A stretch of DNA of 64,000 nucleotides from Granulicella sp. L56 (GTDB taxonomy: Bacteria > Acidobacteriota > Terriglobia > Terriglobales > Acidobacteriaceae): assembly GCF_009765835.1 (NCBI RefSeq), contig NZ_LMUS01000004.1, positions 62,001 to 126,000 on the forward strand, read 5' to 3'. A program made the position numbers and the translations under genes. Below the pieces are notes generated by a model, which searched no databases, was not told the origin of the DNA, and saw only the letters and a list, made by a program, of their open reading frames with translations. Every line of letters starts with the position of its first letter. Position 1 is the stretch's first letter. Shown one piece after another: positions 35,133 to 43,594 of this stretch.

Positions 35133-35729
35133 ATGAATTTTCGGGAGTTGCTGCTGCTTGTGCTGGCGGGCTGGACGGCGGTCGGCGTGGCCGGAATCAC
35201 GATCTCGCTGGTACGGAAGGAACGCCGGAAAGCGGCACGGCATTCGCTGTGGGTGGTTGCCGTCTGGGTGGTCTATATGACGATCCTGCTGTGGACTTCG
35301 CTTACAAAGCCGCAGAAAGTTGTGGCTCTCGGGCAGGACCAGTGCTTCGATGATATGTGCTTCGCCGTGACCGGCGTGCAGGAGCTGCCAGGCTACTTGA
35401 TTCAGGATGGCAGCAGGCTGATTCGCGTTTCGGTACGCATCTCGAACCACGGCAAGGAGAAGATGCAGAGCGAAGCGCTGATTCAGGCTTATCTGATCGA
35501 CAAACAGGGACGGCAATGGGCGGAATCGACCGCGGTTTCAGGCGTGCGGATGACGGCGCGGGTTGCGGCGGGAGATTCTGTGATGAGCCAGCCGGTATTC
35601 AAAGTGGCAGGGGACGCCACCGGACTGGGGCTAATCTTTACCCACGGTCCCCGTCAGCCGGGAGTCTTCGTCATTGGTAATTCCGACAGCCTGCTTCACA
35701 AACGGACAGTGGTCTGGCTGGGGCGATAG
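35133..35729 (+). CDS. Hypothetical membrane protein with extracytoplasmic beta domain
   Basis: A 198-residue protein with two N-terminal membrane helices (about 5-25 and 39-58) and a soluble domain of beta-rich sequence (LIRVSVRISNHGKEKMQSEALIQAYLID, AGDSVMSQPVFKV). That part resembles the immunoglobulin-like DUF4352 type that holds two antiparallel sheets. Two Cys (QDQCFDDMCF) may form a disulphide outside the membrane. It is divergent from the ABC ATPase gene, 38 bases apart. Function unknown. Confidence 0.65.
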   Translation: MNFRELLLLVLAGWTAVGVAGITISLVRKERRKAARHSLWVVAVWVVYMTILLWTSLTKPQKVVALGQDQCFDDMCFAVTGVQELPGYLIQDGSRLIRVSVRISNHGKEKMQSEALIQAYLIDKQGRQWAESTAVSGVRMTARVAAGDSVMSQPVFKVAGDATGLGLIFTHGPRQPGVFVIGNSDSLLHKRTVVWLGR

Positions 35730-35772
35730 TTTTTGAAAGCTCTTGTGACTCGATCGAACAAGATGAAGCTCA

Positions 35773-36219
35773 TCAGACGGGAATGGTGCCAATCATCAGC
35801 AGCGAGTTGATCGTCACATCTTCAAGAAAACTGATTTCGAGCCGAATGGTGACTACCTGTCCCATATCGGAGGGCGTCGCGAGATTTTTGCGGCAGGTGC
35901 AGAGGTCGGTGAGTGCGAGGTGGCCTGCCCGGGTCAACTCCAGGCCAGAGCATACGATGGAAGCGTAGAGGTCGACGATGGAACGAAGCTGGATCTCCAG
36001 GCGGATCTCCACCATGCTGGGCGAGAGCGTCCTGCGGCAGAGAACCCAGCCACCGCAATCAGCCAGCGCCGCGGTCAGGTTGGGGAGCAGTCCTTGCCGC
36101 TCTTCGTAGCTGAAGCTCTGTATATCAAGAAGTTGCATCGTATTCTGTAGCCGCCGGGGCGAGAAATTTCTGCCGTTAGGCTGTTCATCGGAAAGGTTTG
36201 CGGGAAGCGTGATAGACAC
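35773..36219 (-). CDS. Hypothetical protein
   Basis: Up to 148 residues; an internal ATG (residue 28, MQLLDIQSFSYEERQGLLPNLTAAL) may be the real start. The body alternates amphipathic helices and strands (CGGWVLCRRTLSPSMVEIRLEIQL, GHLALTDLCTCRKNL, QVVTIRLEISFLED). There is a CTC motif but no known cofactor pattern. No signal peptide. Family unknown to me. It is divergent from acpS with a perfect palindrome in the gap. Confidence 0.5.
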   Translation of the reverse strand: MSITLPANLSDEQPNGRNFSPRRLQNTMQLLDIQSFSYEERQGLLPNLTAALADCGGWVLCRRTLSPSMVEIRLEIQLRSIVDLYASIVCSGLELTRAGHLALTDLCTCRKNLATPSDMGQVVTIRLEISFLEDVTINSLLMIGTIPV

Positions 36220-36249
36220 AGCGCACGGTAGTCATGTGACGGCAGAGAG

Positions 36250-36267
36250 TATCGAGCGTGCTCGATA
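36250..36267. promoter_or_regulatory. Perfect 18-base palindrome upstream of acpS
   Basis: TATCGAGC and GCTCGATA meet across GT with no mismatch, in the gap between the hypothetical gene and acpS. It has the size of a dimeric repressor site and no T-tail, so it is more likely an operator than a terminator. Confidence 0.5.
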
Positions 36268-36349
36268 TGGATTCGCACAGTGACTACAGTTACTTATATG
36301 TTGATGGCTTAAGCGGCGTGGAGGTTGGTCGAGCCGCAGGAGATGCCGG

Positions 36350-36727
36350 ATGGTTCTTGGAGTGGGAACAGATTTAATCGAGATCGAGCGCGTACAGCAA
36401 AGCCTCGCCCGTTTCGGCGACCGCTTTATGCACAGGATCTTTACCGAAGGCGAGATTGCCTACTGCCAGCAGAAGAAGCACGCCGCGGAGAGTTTTGCGG
36501 CTCGATTTGCCGCCAAAGAGGCAGCAGCCAAAGCACTTGGGACCGGTATCGCCCATGGCATCAGTTGGCGGGAGATTGAAGTGCGGCGCAACCCCGGAGA
36601 GCGGCCAACGCTGCATCTAACGGGAAGAGCGGCAGACCGGGCCGAAGCCATGGGCGTGCGCCATTTGCACTTGAGCCTGAGCCATAGCAATGACATCGCC
36701 ATGGCCGTCGTGATTGCGGAGAATTGA
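36350..36727 (+). CDS. acpS: Holo-[acyl-carrier-protein] synthase
   Basis: A 125-residue phosphopantetheinyl transferase that activates ACP for fatty-acid synthesis. Both magnesium-binding signatures are present: Asp8 in GVGTDLIEI and Glu57 in FAAKEAAAKALGTG. The C-terminal HLHLSLSHSNDIAMAVVIAE is also typical. Length is normal. It stands upstream of the MCE gene on the same strand, 163 bases apart. Confidence 0.96.
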   Translation: MVLGVGTDLIEIERVQQSLARFGDRFMHRIFTEGEIAYCQQKKHAAESFAARFAAKEAAAKALGTGIAHGISWREIEVRRNPGERPTLHLTGRAADRAEAMGVRHLHLSLSHSNDIAMAVVIAEN

Positions 36728-36890
36728 AACCAATGGACGACTTCATGCATCCATTGAAAGCAAGCACTTTACACAATCGGAGCGATGCAAGAAGATGTGC
36801 CGGACAGCAGACCGGCTGATGTATCCTCTCACTTACCGGGTACCCTGCTGCCTGTGTCGCATCCCGTTGAAAGAGATTTGAAGGAGAGCT

Positions 36891-37976
36891 ATGCCCAGCC
36901 AGCAGGAGGTCAGATGGTCGCAGTTGAAAGTGGGCGTGATTGTACTGGTCTCATCGGTGATTCTGGTGACGCTACTGTTCCTGATGACCAGCGCGTCGGG
37001 GCTGGGACTTTTTTCGCACAAGCTGACGATTCCCGTCTACTTTGAAAACTCAGCAGGCCTGAAAGAAGGCGCTGCCGTAAACCTTGAAGGCGTCACTATC
37101 GGCACCGTGAAGAGCGTGACGGTGGTAAACACCCCTGATCGCAAGCTGACTCCGGTCAGGGTCATCATGAAGCTCGATGACAAATATGCCGCGAGCCTCA
37201 AGAAGGACTCGAAGGCATCACTGACCACGGTCGGCGTGCTCGGCGATACCGTCGTGGACATCAACAGCCAGTTCGCCGTCGGGCCTCCTCTGAGAGACGG
37301 CGATGAGTTGAAGACGCTGGAGACGCCGAGCATCACCGATGTCGTCAAAGCCAGCCAGGGGACCATTGAGAGCCTGAACGTGATCCTGTCGAAGATGAAC
37401 GTGATCGTCGACAATCTCCAGTCGGGCAAAGGCTCCGTCGGCCTGTTGATCAATAACCCCGATCTGTACAACAAGGCCAATGAGACGGTGAATGAGCTGT
37501 TGACGCTCGAAAAGAACCTGAACAACGGTCGCGGCTCCATCGGCAAACTGATGACGGACGACACCATGTATAACCGGCTGAACGACGCCGCCGGCAAGCT
37601 GGAGAATATCGCCAACGATCTGAATAGCGGCAAGGGCTCGGCCGGGATGTTGCTGAAGGACGACTCACTCTACAAGAACCTGAACTCCACGCTCATTCAT
37701 GCCAACTCGATCATGGCGGATGCGGACGCGGGCAAGGGCGGTCTTGGGCTGATGCTCAAAGATCCGAAGTTCCGGAGCGATCTGAGCAATACGTTGGCAC
37801 AGGTCAATACTCTGGTGAGCGGCATCAACGACGGCCGGGGCACGCTTGGCAAGCTGACCACCGACGATCAGGCTTACACCAATCTGAACAAGCTGCTGAG
37901 CGCGAGCACCGACCTTGTAACCACGATCCGTAAAGATCCGAAGAAGTATCTGACGATTCATATGAAGATCTTCTAA
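36891..37976 (+). CDS. MCE/MlaD-family lipid transport protein with 34-residue repeats
   Basis: A 361-residue protein with one N-terminal membrane helix (14-34) and an MCE domain (about 44-125, IPVYFENSAGLKEGAAVNLEGVTIGTVKSV). MCE proteins carry phospholipids between membranes as part of Mla-type complexes. The C-terminal half holds five repeats starting at residues 179, 213, 247, 281 and 315, a constant period of 34, each beginning G(K/R)G(S/T/G)xGxL and running into a D/N-x-x-x-Y-like helix. No MlaE, MlaF or MlaB gene adjoins, unlike classical operons. GAAGGAG lies 4 bases before the start. Confidence 0.9.
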   Translation: MPSQQEVRWSQLKVGVIVLVSSVILVTLLFLMTSASGLGLFSHKLTIPVYFENSAGLKEGAAVNLEGVTIGTVKSVTVVNTPDRKLTPVRVIMKLDDKYAASLKKDSKASLTTVGVLGDTVVDINSQFAVGPPLRDGDELKTLETPSITDVVKASQGTIESLNVILSKMNVIVDNLQSGKGSVGLLINNPDLYNKANETVNELLTLEKNLNNGRGSIGKLMTDDTMYNRLNDAAGKLENIANDLNSGKGSAGMLLKDDSLYKNLNSTLIHANSIMADADAGKGGLGLMLKDPKFRSDLSNTLAQVNTLVSGINDGRGTLGKLTTDDQAYTNLNKLLSASTDLVTTIRKDPKKYLTIHMKIF

Positions 37977-37998
37977 GCATCGTTTAGTAGATCCAGAG

Positions 37999-38026
37999 GT
38001 CCAGGCTGCGGCCTGGACTTTTCTTT
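37999..38026 (+). terminator. Intrinsic terminator after the MCE gene
   Basis: GTCCAGGC (37999-38006) pairs with GCCTGGAC (38011-38018) over a 4-base loop, followed by TTTTCTTT. Confidence 0.85.
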
Positions 38027-38157
38027 GCGAGATCAACAAAACTTTGGACCGGCACAATCAATGCCTCTACTGTTGACTCAACACGCTTTGTACGGATGAA
38101 GCCGCGGTTTATGCTGAATCTACAAATATTGCTTCCTCGGCACTCTTCAGGAGACCC

Positions 38158-40242
38158 ATGACCTTTAAATCTTTCGCTGCATTTCTGGTGTTAAGCAGTG
38201 GCCTGTGTCTCGGCCAGACCTCCACCCCGGCAGGTCAGGCAGACACAGGCCTGGCACCCACCTCCGTGCCGAAGAAGCCCATCAGCTTCGACCTGTCGGG
38301 AATCGACAAGACAGCCGACCCGTGCACCGACTTCTATCAATACGCCTGCGGAAGTTGGAAGAAGGAGAACCCCATTCCTGCCGACCAGACGCGGTGGGGC
38401 CGCTTCAATGAGCTGGCGGAGCGCAACAACTATCTTCTCTATCAGGATTTGAAGACGGCAGCAGATGCTCCGAAGACCCCACTGCAAAAGAAGTATGGCG
38501 ATTATTTCGCCGCCTGCATGAATGTAAATCTGGCCAACCAGCTTGGCGCGAAGCCGATCGACCCGGCGCTGAAGACCATCGCCGACTGGAACGACAAAAA
38601 GACACTGGCCACGCTGCTGGGCACGATGGAGGACAAGTACGCCGTCGGCTTCTTCTTCGACTTCGGCTCTGAGCAGGACCAGAAGGATTCGACCCAGCAG
38701 ATCGGTGCGCTCGATCAGGGCGGCCTTGGCCTGCCCGACCGCGACTACTATCTCAACCAGGATGAGCGCTCCAAGACCCTCCGCGAACAGTATGTCGCGC
38801 ATGTAACGAAGATGTTCGTGCTGCTTGGCGACACTCCGGCACAAGCCGCCACCGAGGCGCAGAATGTGATGACGGTCGAGACAGCGCTGGCGCAGGGCTC
38901 CATGGCGCGCGTCGATCGCCGCAATCCCGCGAACGTCTATCACGTCATGACGATTGCCCAGTTGCAGGACATCACTCCTGACTTCAACTGGAAGGTCTAT
39001 CTCGACGCCAAAAAAGAGGGCAGCCTTGAGACCGCCAACATCGTCTCGCCTGGCTTCTTCAAGGCGATGCAGCAGCAGATCGACGCCACCAGCGTCGACG
39101 CGCTGAAGAGCTATATGCGCTGGCACACGGTCCATCGCTTCGCCGCCAACCTCAGCGCCCCCTTCGTCGAGGAGAACTTCAACTTCTACGGTGCAACCCT
39201 TACCGGCCAGAAAGAGATCACGCCGCGATGGAAGCGCTGCACCGCCGCCACTGATCGCGCCATGGGCGAGGCCGTTGGGCAGGACTGGGTCGCCAGAAAC
39301 TTCCCGCCCGCCGCCAAGGACAACATGGAGAAGCTCGTCCATGCGCTCGAAGTCTCACTCGGACAAGACATCCAGCATCTCGACTGGATGAGCGACGCCA
39401 CCAAGGTACAGGCGCAGAAGAAACTCGAAGCCTTCCGCGAAAAGATCGGCTATCCCGACAAATGGCGCGACTACTCGCCGCTGACCGTCAAGCGTGACGA
39501 TCCCGTCGGTAACGCCGAGCGTGCCAGTGCCTTCGACGACCGCCATGACCTGAACAAGATCGGCAAGCCCGTCGATGAGAAGGAATGGGGCATGACGCCG
39601 CCAACAGTGAACGCCTATTACAATCCGGCGATGAACGACATCAACTTCCCTGCCGGAATTTTGCAGCCGCCGTTCTACGACTTCAAGATTGACCCGGCGG
39701 TAAACTTCGGCGGCATCGGCATCGTCATCGGTCACGAGATGACGCACGGCTTCGATGACCAGGGCAGCCAGTACGACGCGCAGGGCAACGTGCGCAGTTG
39801 GTGGACGCCCGAGGACAAGAAGAAGTTCGACGAGCGCACCGATTGCGAGGCCAAGGAGTACGACAACTTCGAGGTCGCTCCCGGCCAGAAGCTGAACGGG
39901 CGTCTGACCCTGGGCGAGAACACCGCCGACAATGGCGGCCTGCGCATCGCCTACGCTGCGCTGATGAGCACGCTGGCCGAGGAGAACAAGTCGGCGGACA
40001 AGTCGACCACGGAAAAGATCGACGGCTACACCCCCGAGCAGCGCTACTTCATCTCCTGGGGACAGGTCTGGTGCGAAAACACCCGCGAACAGGCCGCACG
40101 CCTGCGCGCCAAGACAGATCCACACTCCAGCGGCCAGTGGCGCGTCAACGGAAGCGTGCAGAACTTCGACGAGTTCGGCAAAGCCTTTGGCTGCAAGGTT
40201 GGCCAGCCGATGATGCCGGAGAAGAGCTGCCAGGTCTGGTAA
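38158..40242 (+). CDS. M13 family zinc metallopeptidase, paralogue 2
   Basis: A 694-residue exported peptidase of the same kind as the gene at 2689. A signal peptide ends near residue 20 (GLCLGQ), then DPCTDFYQYACGSW. The zinc motif is HEMTHGFDDQG and the third ligand lies in GENTADNGG; NAYYNPAMNDINFPAGILQPPFYD and the C-terminal CQVW are also conserved. AGGAG precedes the ATG by 4 bases. The two copies keep all catalytic residues and differ mostly in the N-terminal helical domain. A terminator follows. Confidence 0.95.
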   Translation: MTFKSFAAFLVLSSGLCLGQTSTPAGQADTGLAPTSVPKKPISFDLSGIDKTADPCTDFYQYACGSWKKENPIPADQTRWGRFNELAERNNYLLYQDLKTAADAPKTPLQKKYGDYFAACMNVNLANQLGAKPIDPALKTIADWNDKKTLATLLGTMEDKYAVGFFFDFGSEQDQKDSTQQIGALDQGGLGLPDRDYYLNQDERSKTLREQYVAHVTKMFVLLGDTPAQAATEAQNVMTVETALAQGSMARVDRRNPANVYHVMTIAQLQDITPDFNWKVYLDAKKEGSLETANIVSPGFFKAMQQQIDATSVDALKSYMRWHTVHRFAANLSAPFVEENFNFYGATLTGQKEITPRWKRCTAATDRAMGEAVGQDWVARNFPPAAKDNMEKLVHALEVSLGQDIQHLDWMSDATKVQAQKKLEAFREKIGYPDKWRDYSPLTVKRDDPVGNAERASAFDDRHDLNKIGKPVDEKEWGMTPPTVNAYYNPAMNDINFPAGILQPPFYDFKIDPAVNFGGIGIVIGHEMTHGFDDQGSQYDAQGNVRSWWTPEDKKKFDERTDCEAKEYDNFEVAPGQKLNGRLTLGENTADNGGLRIAYAALMSTLAEENKSADKSTTEKIDGYTPEQRYFISWGQVWCENTREQAARLRAKTDPHSSGQWRVNGSVQNFDEFGKAFGCKVGQPMMPEKSCQVW

Positions 40243-40274
40243 CCAGCCCGGTAAATTCCACCAGCGCTAACACA

Positions 40275-40302
40275 AGGCCCAGGCTTCGGTCTGGGCCTTT
40301 TT
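40275..40302 (+). terminator. Intrinsic terminator after the second M13 peptidase
   Basis: AGGCCCAG (40275-40282) pairs with CTGGGCCT (40291-40298), then a run of T. Confidence 0.85.
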
Positions 40303-40488
40303 GCTGCGCAAAAGGGGTCTGGCAGCGTAACCGCCGGCTGGGGACCAGAAACTTCGGCAAGGAATGCGTTCCGGGAAGTGGCATAAAGTCGCAACAGCTT
40401 CTACAATTGGCGAAGGAATCGTATCCCTACAGAGTTGCTCGCGGCAGAAGGTGATCGAACAAGATCACTGGCGAGGTTAAGGAAGCGC

Positions 40489-41772
40489 ATGAAGTTGAGC
40501 AGGATTGGCCGGGTTTCAATGGCCTTGGTAGTGTCCGTAGCGATGGGTCTGGGCATGACGGCGTGCGGTGGCGGCACCGTCGGTTTCATGTGGGTTCTTG
40601 GCACGCAGTATAACCAGATCGCCGGTTTCAAGATCGACGACTACACGGGTAATCTGACAGATATTCCGCATGAGCCGTTCACCTCCGGCGGGGCAAATCC
40701 TGTCTCTCTCGTCGTGAGGGCGGGTGGCCGATATCTTTATGTGATCAACGAGGGCGTTACCCCGACCTCAGGCAATACCTCGGGAACGCAGCAGTGCGGC
40801 ACCAATGGCAGCGGCATCGCTGAGTTCAGCATCGGTGGCGACGGCGTCCTGACCTTCCAGCAGTGCTTTGCCAGCCAGGGAACTACTCCGGTCTGGGCGC
40901 AGATGGACAGCACCGGCTCCTATCTCTATGTTCTTGACCAGGTCGCACCCACTGCGGATTGCAGCGTTGGTGCTCCGGCCGCAGGATGCTTCGGCGACAT
41001 CACCGTATTCTCGGTCGCCGACGACACCGGGCGGTTGACGCTGGTGCCGAACAAGCAGATCAAGAATTCGGATGGCACCCAGCTCACCTACTTCCCCGTC
41101 GGCAACACTCCGATCATGATGAAGGTCGCTGGTAGCGGATGCCTGTTCACGGTGGATTCGGGCGACCAGACGGTCTTCCCCTATACCATCGGGGCCGCAG
41201 GCCAGTTGACGCTGCCCGCCAATACCACCATTGCAACCGGCGCAGGCAGGCTGACCTCGATCAATGCAGGCTCGCAGTATGTCTACCTGACCGATGCGGC
41301 GGCCACAAGCGACAGTTCGGGCGGCTATATTCTTCCCTACACGGTCGGGACCGGTTGCGCCTTGAACACGCTGACCGGCGGCAAGGTGGCGAACCTGCCC
41401 CAGACCTCAAACCCCGTCTACTCGATGGTTGACAGCAGCAACAAGTACCTCTACGTTGCCAACCAGTCGTCGTCCAACTCGAACGCCCCAGCTTACAGCT
41501 CCATCTCGGCGTACACCATCGACGGAACGACCGGCAAGCTGCAGGAGATTCCCGATACGGGCAACAATCCCTACCAGGTTGGCGCAGGTCCGGTGTGCAT
41601 GGTCGAAGATCCTTCGAACCAGTACCTGTTCACTTCGAACAATGTGGACGGCACGGTCACCGGCTTCAACCTCGACAAGAGCACCGGCGAACTCTCGAAC
41701 CTGAAGAGAGGCTCGAAGTTCACTGCGACAGGGTTGTCGACCTGCCTCGCAGTCAGCGGAAACGTTAATTAG
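40489..41772 (+). CDS. Beta-propeller lipoprotein (lactonase/YVTN-like), tandem copy 1
   Basis: A 427-residue surface or periplasmic lipoprotein. The ATG at 40489 has GGAAG just before it and opens into a lipoprotein signal (MALVVSVAMGLGMTAC, Cys at 26). The mature part has repeating blades of the seven-bladed 6-phosphogluconolactonase/YVTN type: GGRYLYVINEG, GSYLYVLDQ, SNKYLYVANQSS, SNQYLFTSNN. Enzymatic activity is not shown; in acidobacteria such proteins are commonly annotated as lactonase-like without proof. It is paired with a paralogue 110 bases downstream. Confidence 0.85.
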   Translation: MKLSRIGRVSMALVVSVAMGLGMTACGGGTVGFMWVLGTQYNQIAGFKIDDYTGNLTDIPHEPFTSGGANPVSLVVRAGGRYLYVINEGVTPTSGNTSGTQQCGTNGSGIAEFSIGGDGVLTFQQCFASQGTTPVWAQMDSTGSYLYVLDQVAPTADCSVGAPAAGCFGDITVFSVADDTGRLTLVPNKQIKNSDGTQLTYFPVGNTPIMMKVAGSGCLFTVDSGDQTVFPYTIGAAGQLTLPANTTIATGAGRLTSINAGSQYVYLTDAAATSDSSGGYILPYTVGTGCALNTLTGGKVANLPQTSNPVYSMVDSSNKYLYVANQSSSNSNAPAYSSISAYTIDGTTGKLQEIPDTGNNPYQVGAGPVCMVEDPSNQYLFTSNNVDGTVTGFNLDKSTGELSNLKRGSKFTATGLSTCLAVSGNVN

Positions 41773-41882
41773 CTGGCAGCATTTCCAGCTAAAGACACAG
41801 GACAGGGTGTCAGCACGAACCCTGAGTTGTTTTTGAAACAGCAGAAGCGGGCGGAAACGATTTGCCCCGGAGCCAGGTAAGC

Positions 41883-43145
41883 ATGAAGTTGAATAACATA
41901 GGCCGTGGTGCACTGGCCTCGATTTTGTCTCTTGCAATTGGTCTTGGCGTAACGGCTTGCAGCCGCGACTACACGTTGGCATACGTCTACGTGACCACCG
42001 CGGCCCCTCTCTCGGCGGCCTCCTCGACCGCCGGCGGCGTCAGCGCGTTTGCCGTCGACTATCAATCCGGCGCATTGACACCGCTAGCTGACTCCCCGAT
42101 CGCGGCTGGCAAGAAGCCGATCACCCTGGTTGCCGGACCGGCCAGCGCAAACGGCCAGTTCATCTATGTCGTCAACCATGACGACTCGACCGTGATGGAG
42201 TTCTCCATCGGGACCGACGGCAAGCTGTACCTCAAGAACACCTACAACACGACCGGCAGCCTGCCGACAGCAGCAGCCATCGATGCTGGCGGCACGTTCC
42301 TGTATGTCACCAACACCTACCAGAACGGGCCGAATAACACGCAACTCTACACGGCTGGCTCCCCTGGACCAGGCAGCGTCACCATCTTCCCCATCAACGC
42401 AGACGGCAGCCTTGGCACGGCGACGACGCAGAACGTCGGCAACCTCCCGGTCGGCATCGTGACCAGCAAGGTCAACAGCTATGTCTACGTGCTGGATCAG
42501 GAGAATGCATCCACCGCCAGCCCGCTGGGTGTCATTCTTGGCTACGCTGAAAACACCTCCACGGGCGCTCTGACGCCGACCACGGACGGCACCGTGATTC
42601 TGAACGGCGTCCCTGTTACCAATGGCTATCCGGCCGGCACGACCCCCAGCGCGATTGCTGAGGACCCCTCGGCACGGTTCGTTTATGTCACCGACAAGGC
42701 CACCAACCAGCTTTATGGCTACCTGACCGGAACCAATGGACAGCTTTCCACGATGACCAATGGTCCGTTCGCGACGGGTACCTTCCCGGTCAGCGTGACC
42801 GTCGATCCGCGCGGCAAGTATCTATACGTCGCCAACTATAACGACAACACAGTGAGCGCCTATGCCATCGATGTCGCAACCGGCGCGCCAGTTGGCTCCG
42901 TAGGTTCGGCCACGACGGCAGTTGGAACCACCCCCACCTGCATCGCCATCGAGCCGGCACTGGGCAAGTACCTGTACGTTTCGAACTACCTGGACGGAAC
43001 GGTCTCGGGCGAAGCGCTCAACTCGCACAATGGCGGCCTGACCGCAGTCCAGAACACGCCCTTCCCCACCTCCGGTCTGCCGACCTGCGCAGTAGCTGTG
43101 GCGAATGGCTCGTACGGTCATCCCAACCAGATCATCAACCCCTAA
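41883..43145 (+). CDS. Beta-propeller lipoprotein (lactonase/YVTN-like), tandem copy 2
   Basis: A 420-residue relative of the preceding gene with the same start (MKLNNIGRG), the same lipoprotein signal ending GVTAC, and repeated blades (GGTFLYVTNTYQNG, SARFVYVTDKATN, RGKYLYVANYNDNTV, LGKYLYVSNYLDGTV). The two arose by tandem duplication and have diverged a good deal. An intrinsic terminator follows, so the pair may form one transcription unit. Confidence 0.85.
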   Translation: MKLNNIGRGALASILSLAIGLGVTACSRDYTLAYVYVTTAAPLSAASSTAGGVSAFAVDYQSGALTPLADSPIAAGKKPITLVAGPASANGQFIYVVNHDDSTVMEFSIGTDGKLYLKNTYNTTGSLPTAAAIDAGGTFLYVTNTYQNGPNNTQLYTAGSPGPGSVTIFPINADGSLGTATTQNVGNLPVGIVTSKVNSYVYVLDQENASTASPLGVILGYAENTSTGALTPTTDGTVILNGVPVTNGYPAGTTPSAIAEDPSARFVYVTDKATNQLYGYLTGTNGQLSTMTNGPFATGTFPVSVTVDPRGKYLYVANYNDNTVSAYAIDVATGAPVGSVGSATTAVGTTPTCIAIEPALGKYLYVSNYLDGTVSGEALNSHNGGLTAVQNTPFPTSGLPTCAVAVANGSYGHPNQIINP

Positions 43146-43166
43146 CAACACGCAGTTGCCACAACA

Positions 43167-43196
43167 AAAAGTCCCGCGATTGCGGGGCTTTTTGTT
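43167..43196 (+). terminator. Intrinsic terminator after the lipoprotein pair
   Basis: AAAAAGTCCCGC (from 43167) pairs with GCGGGGCTTTTT (to 43194) over a GATT loop, with T-runs on both strands; one G-U pair. Confidence 0.85.
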
Positions 43197-43594
43197 GCCT
43201 GCGGGCGAGTCTGGCAAATATGCCCTCTCCCCTATTTAGGTGCCAAAGTCTTCGAAGAAAGGGACTTCCCTCGACTTAGAGACGCTCCAGTTAAATGCGA
43301 AAGTCCGGAGCGATGGTCAGACTCAATTGGCTTTACTCACTGAGATTAGCTGTAGCAGAGGAGTGGAGCTTTTTTGCAATTGTATGTTGCTGATTTTATG
43401 GAATTTGCATGATTTATGACTTGACAGAGTTTTCCACAGCAGGGAGCTCTGTCGCTGGAAAAGGGAAGGCACACCCCAGGGGCTAAGAGCCCTTGAGGTG
43501 CTGGGAGAGAGAGGCCAGGGCTGAAGCCTTGGCGTACCCAGAAGCAAGTGCAACTATAAAGGGCAGCCAGTGCATCGGCAGCGATGACAATGCT
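43197..43594. repeat. Gene-free gap with two dispersed repeat copies
   Basis: No gene seen. Positions 43241-43261 match the AAAGTCTTCGAA phrase of 21352. Positions about 43478-43540 are a degenerate copy of the CTAAAGCC...GGCTGAAGCC element found at 47306, 49371 and 49899. The part between is AT-rich and featureless. Confidence 0.5.

Noticed and set aside
37381-37950. DNA-level tandem repeat in the MCE gene
   Set aside because: The 102-base period reflects protein repeats; codons differ between units, so it is not a recent DNA tandem array.
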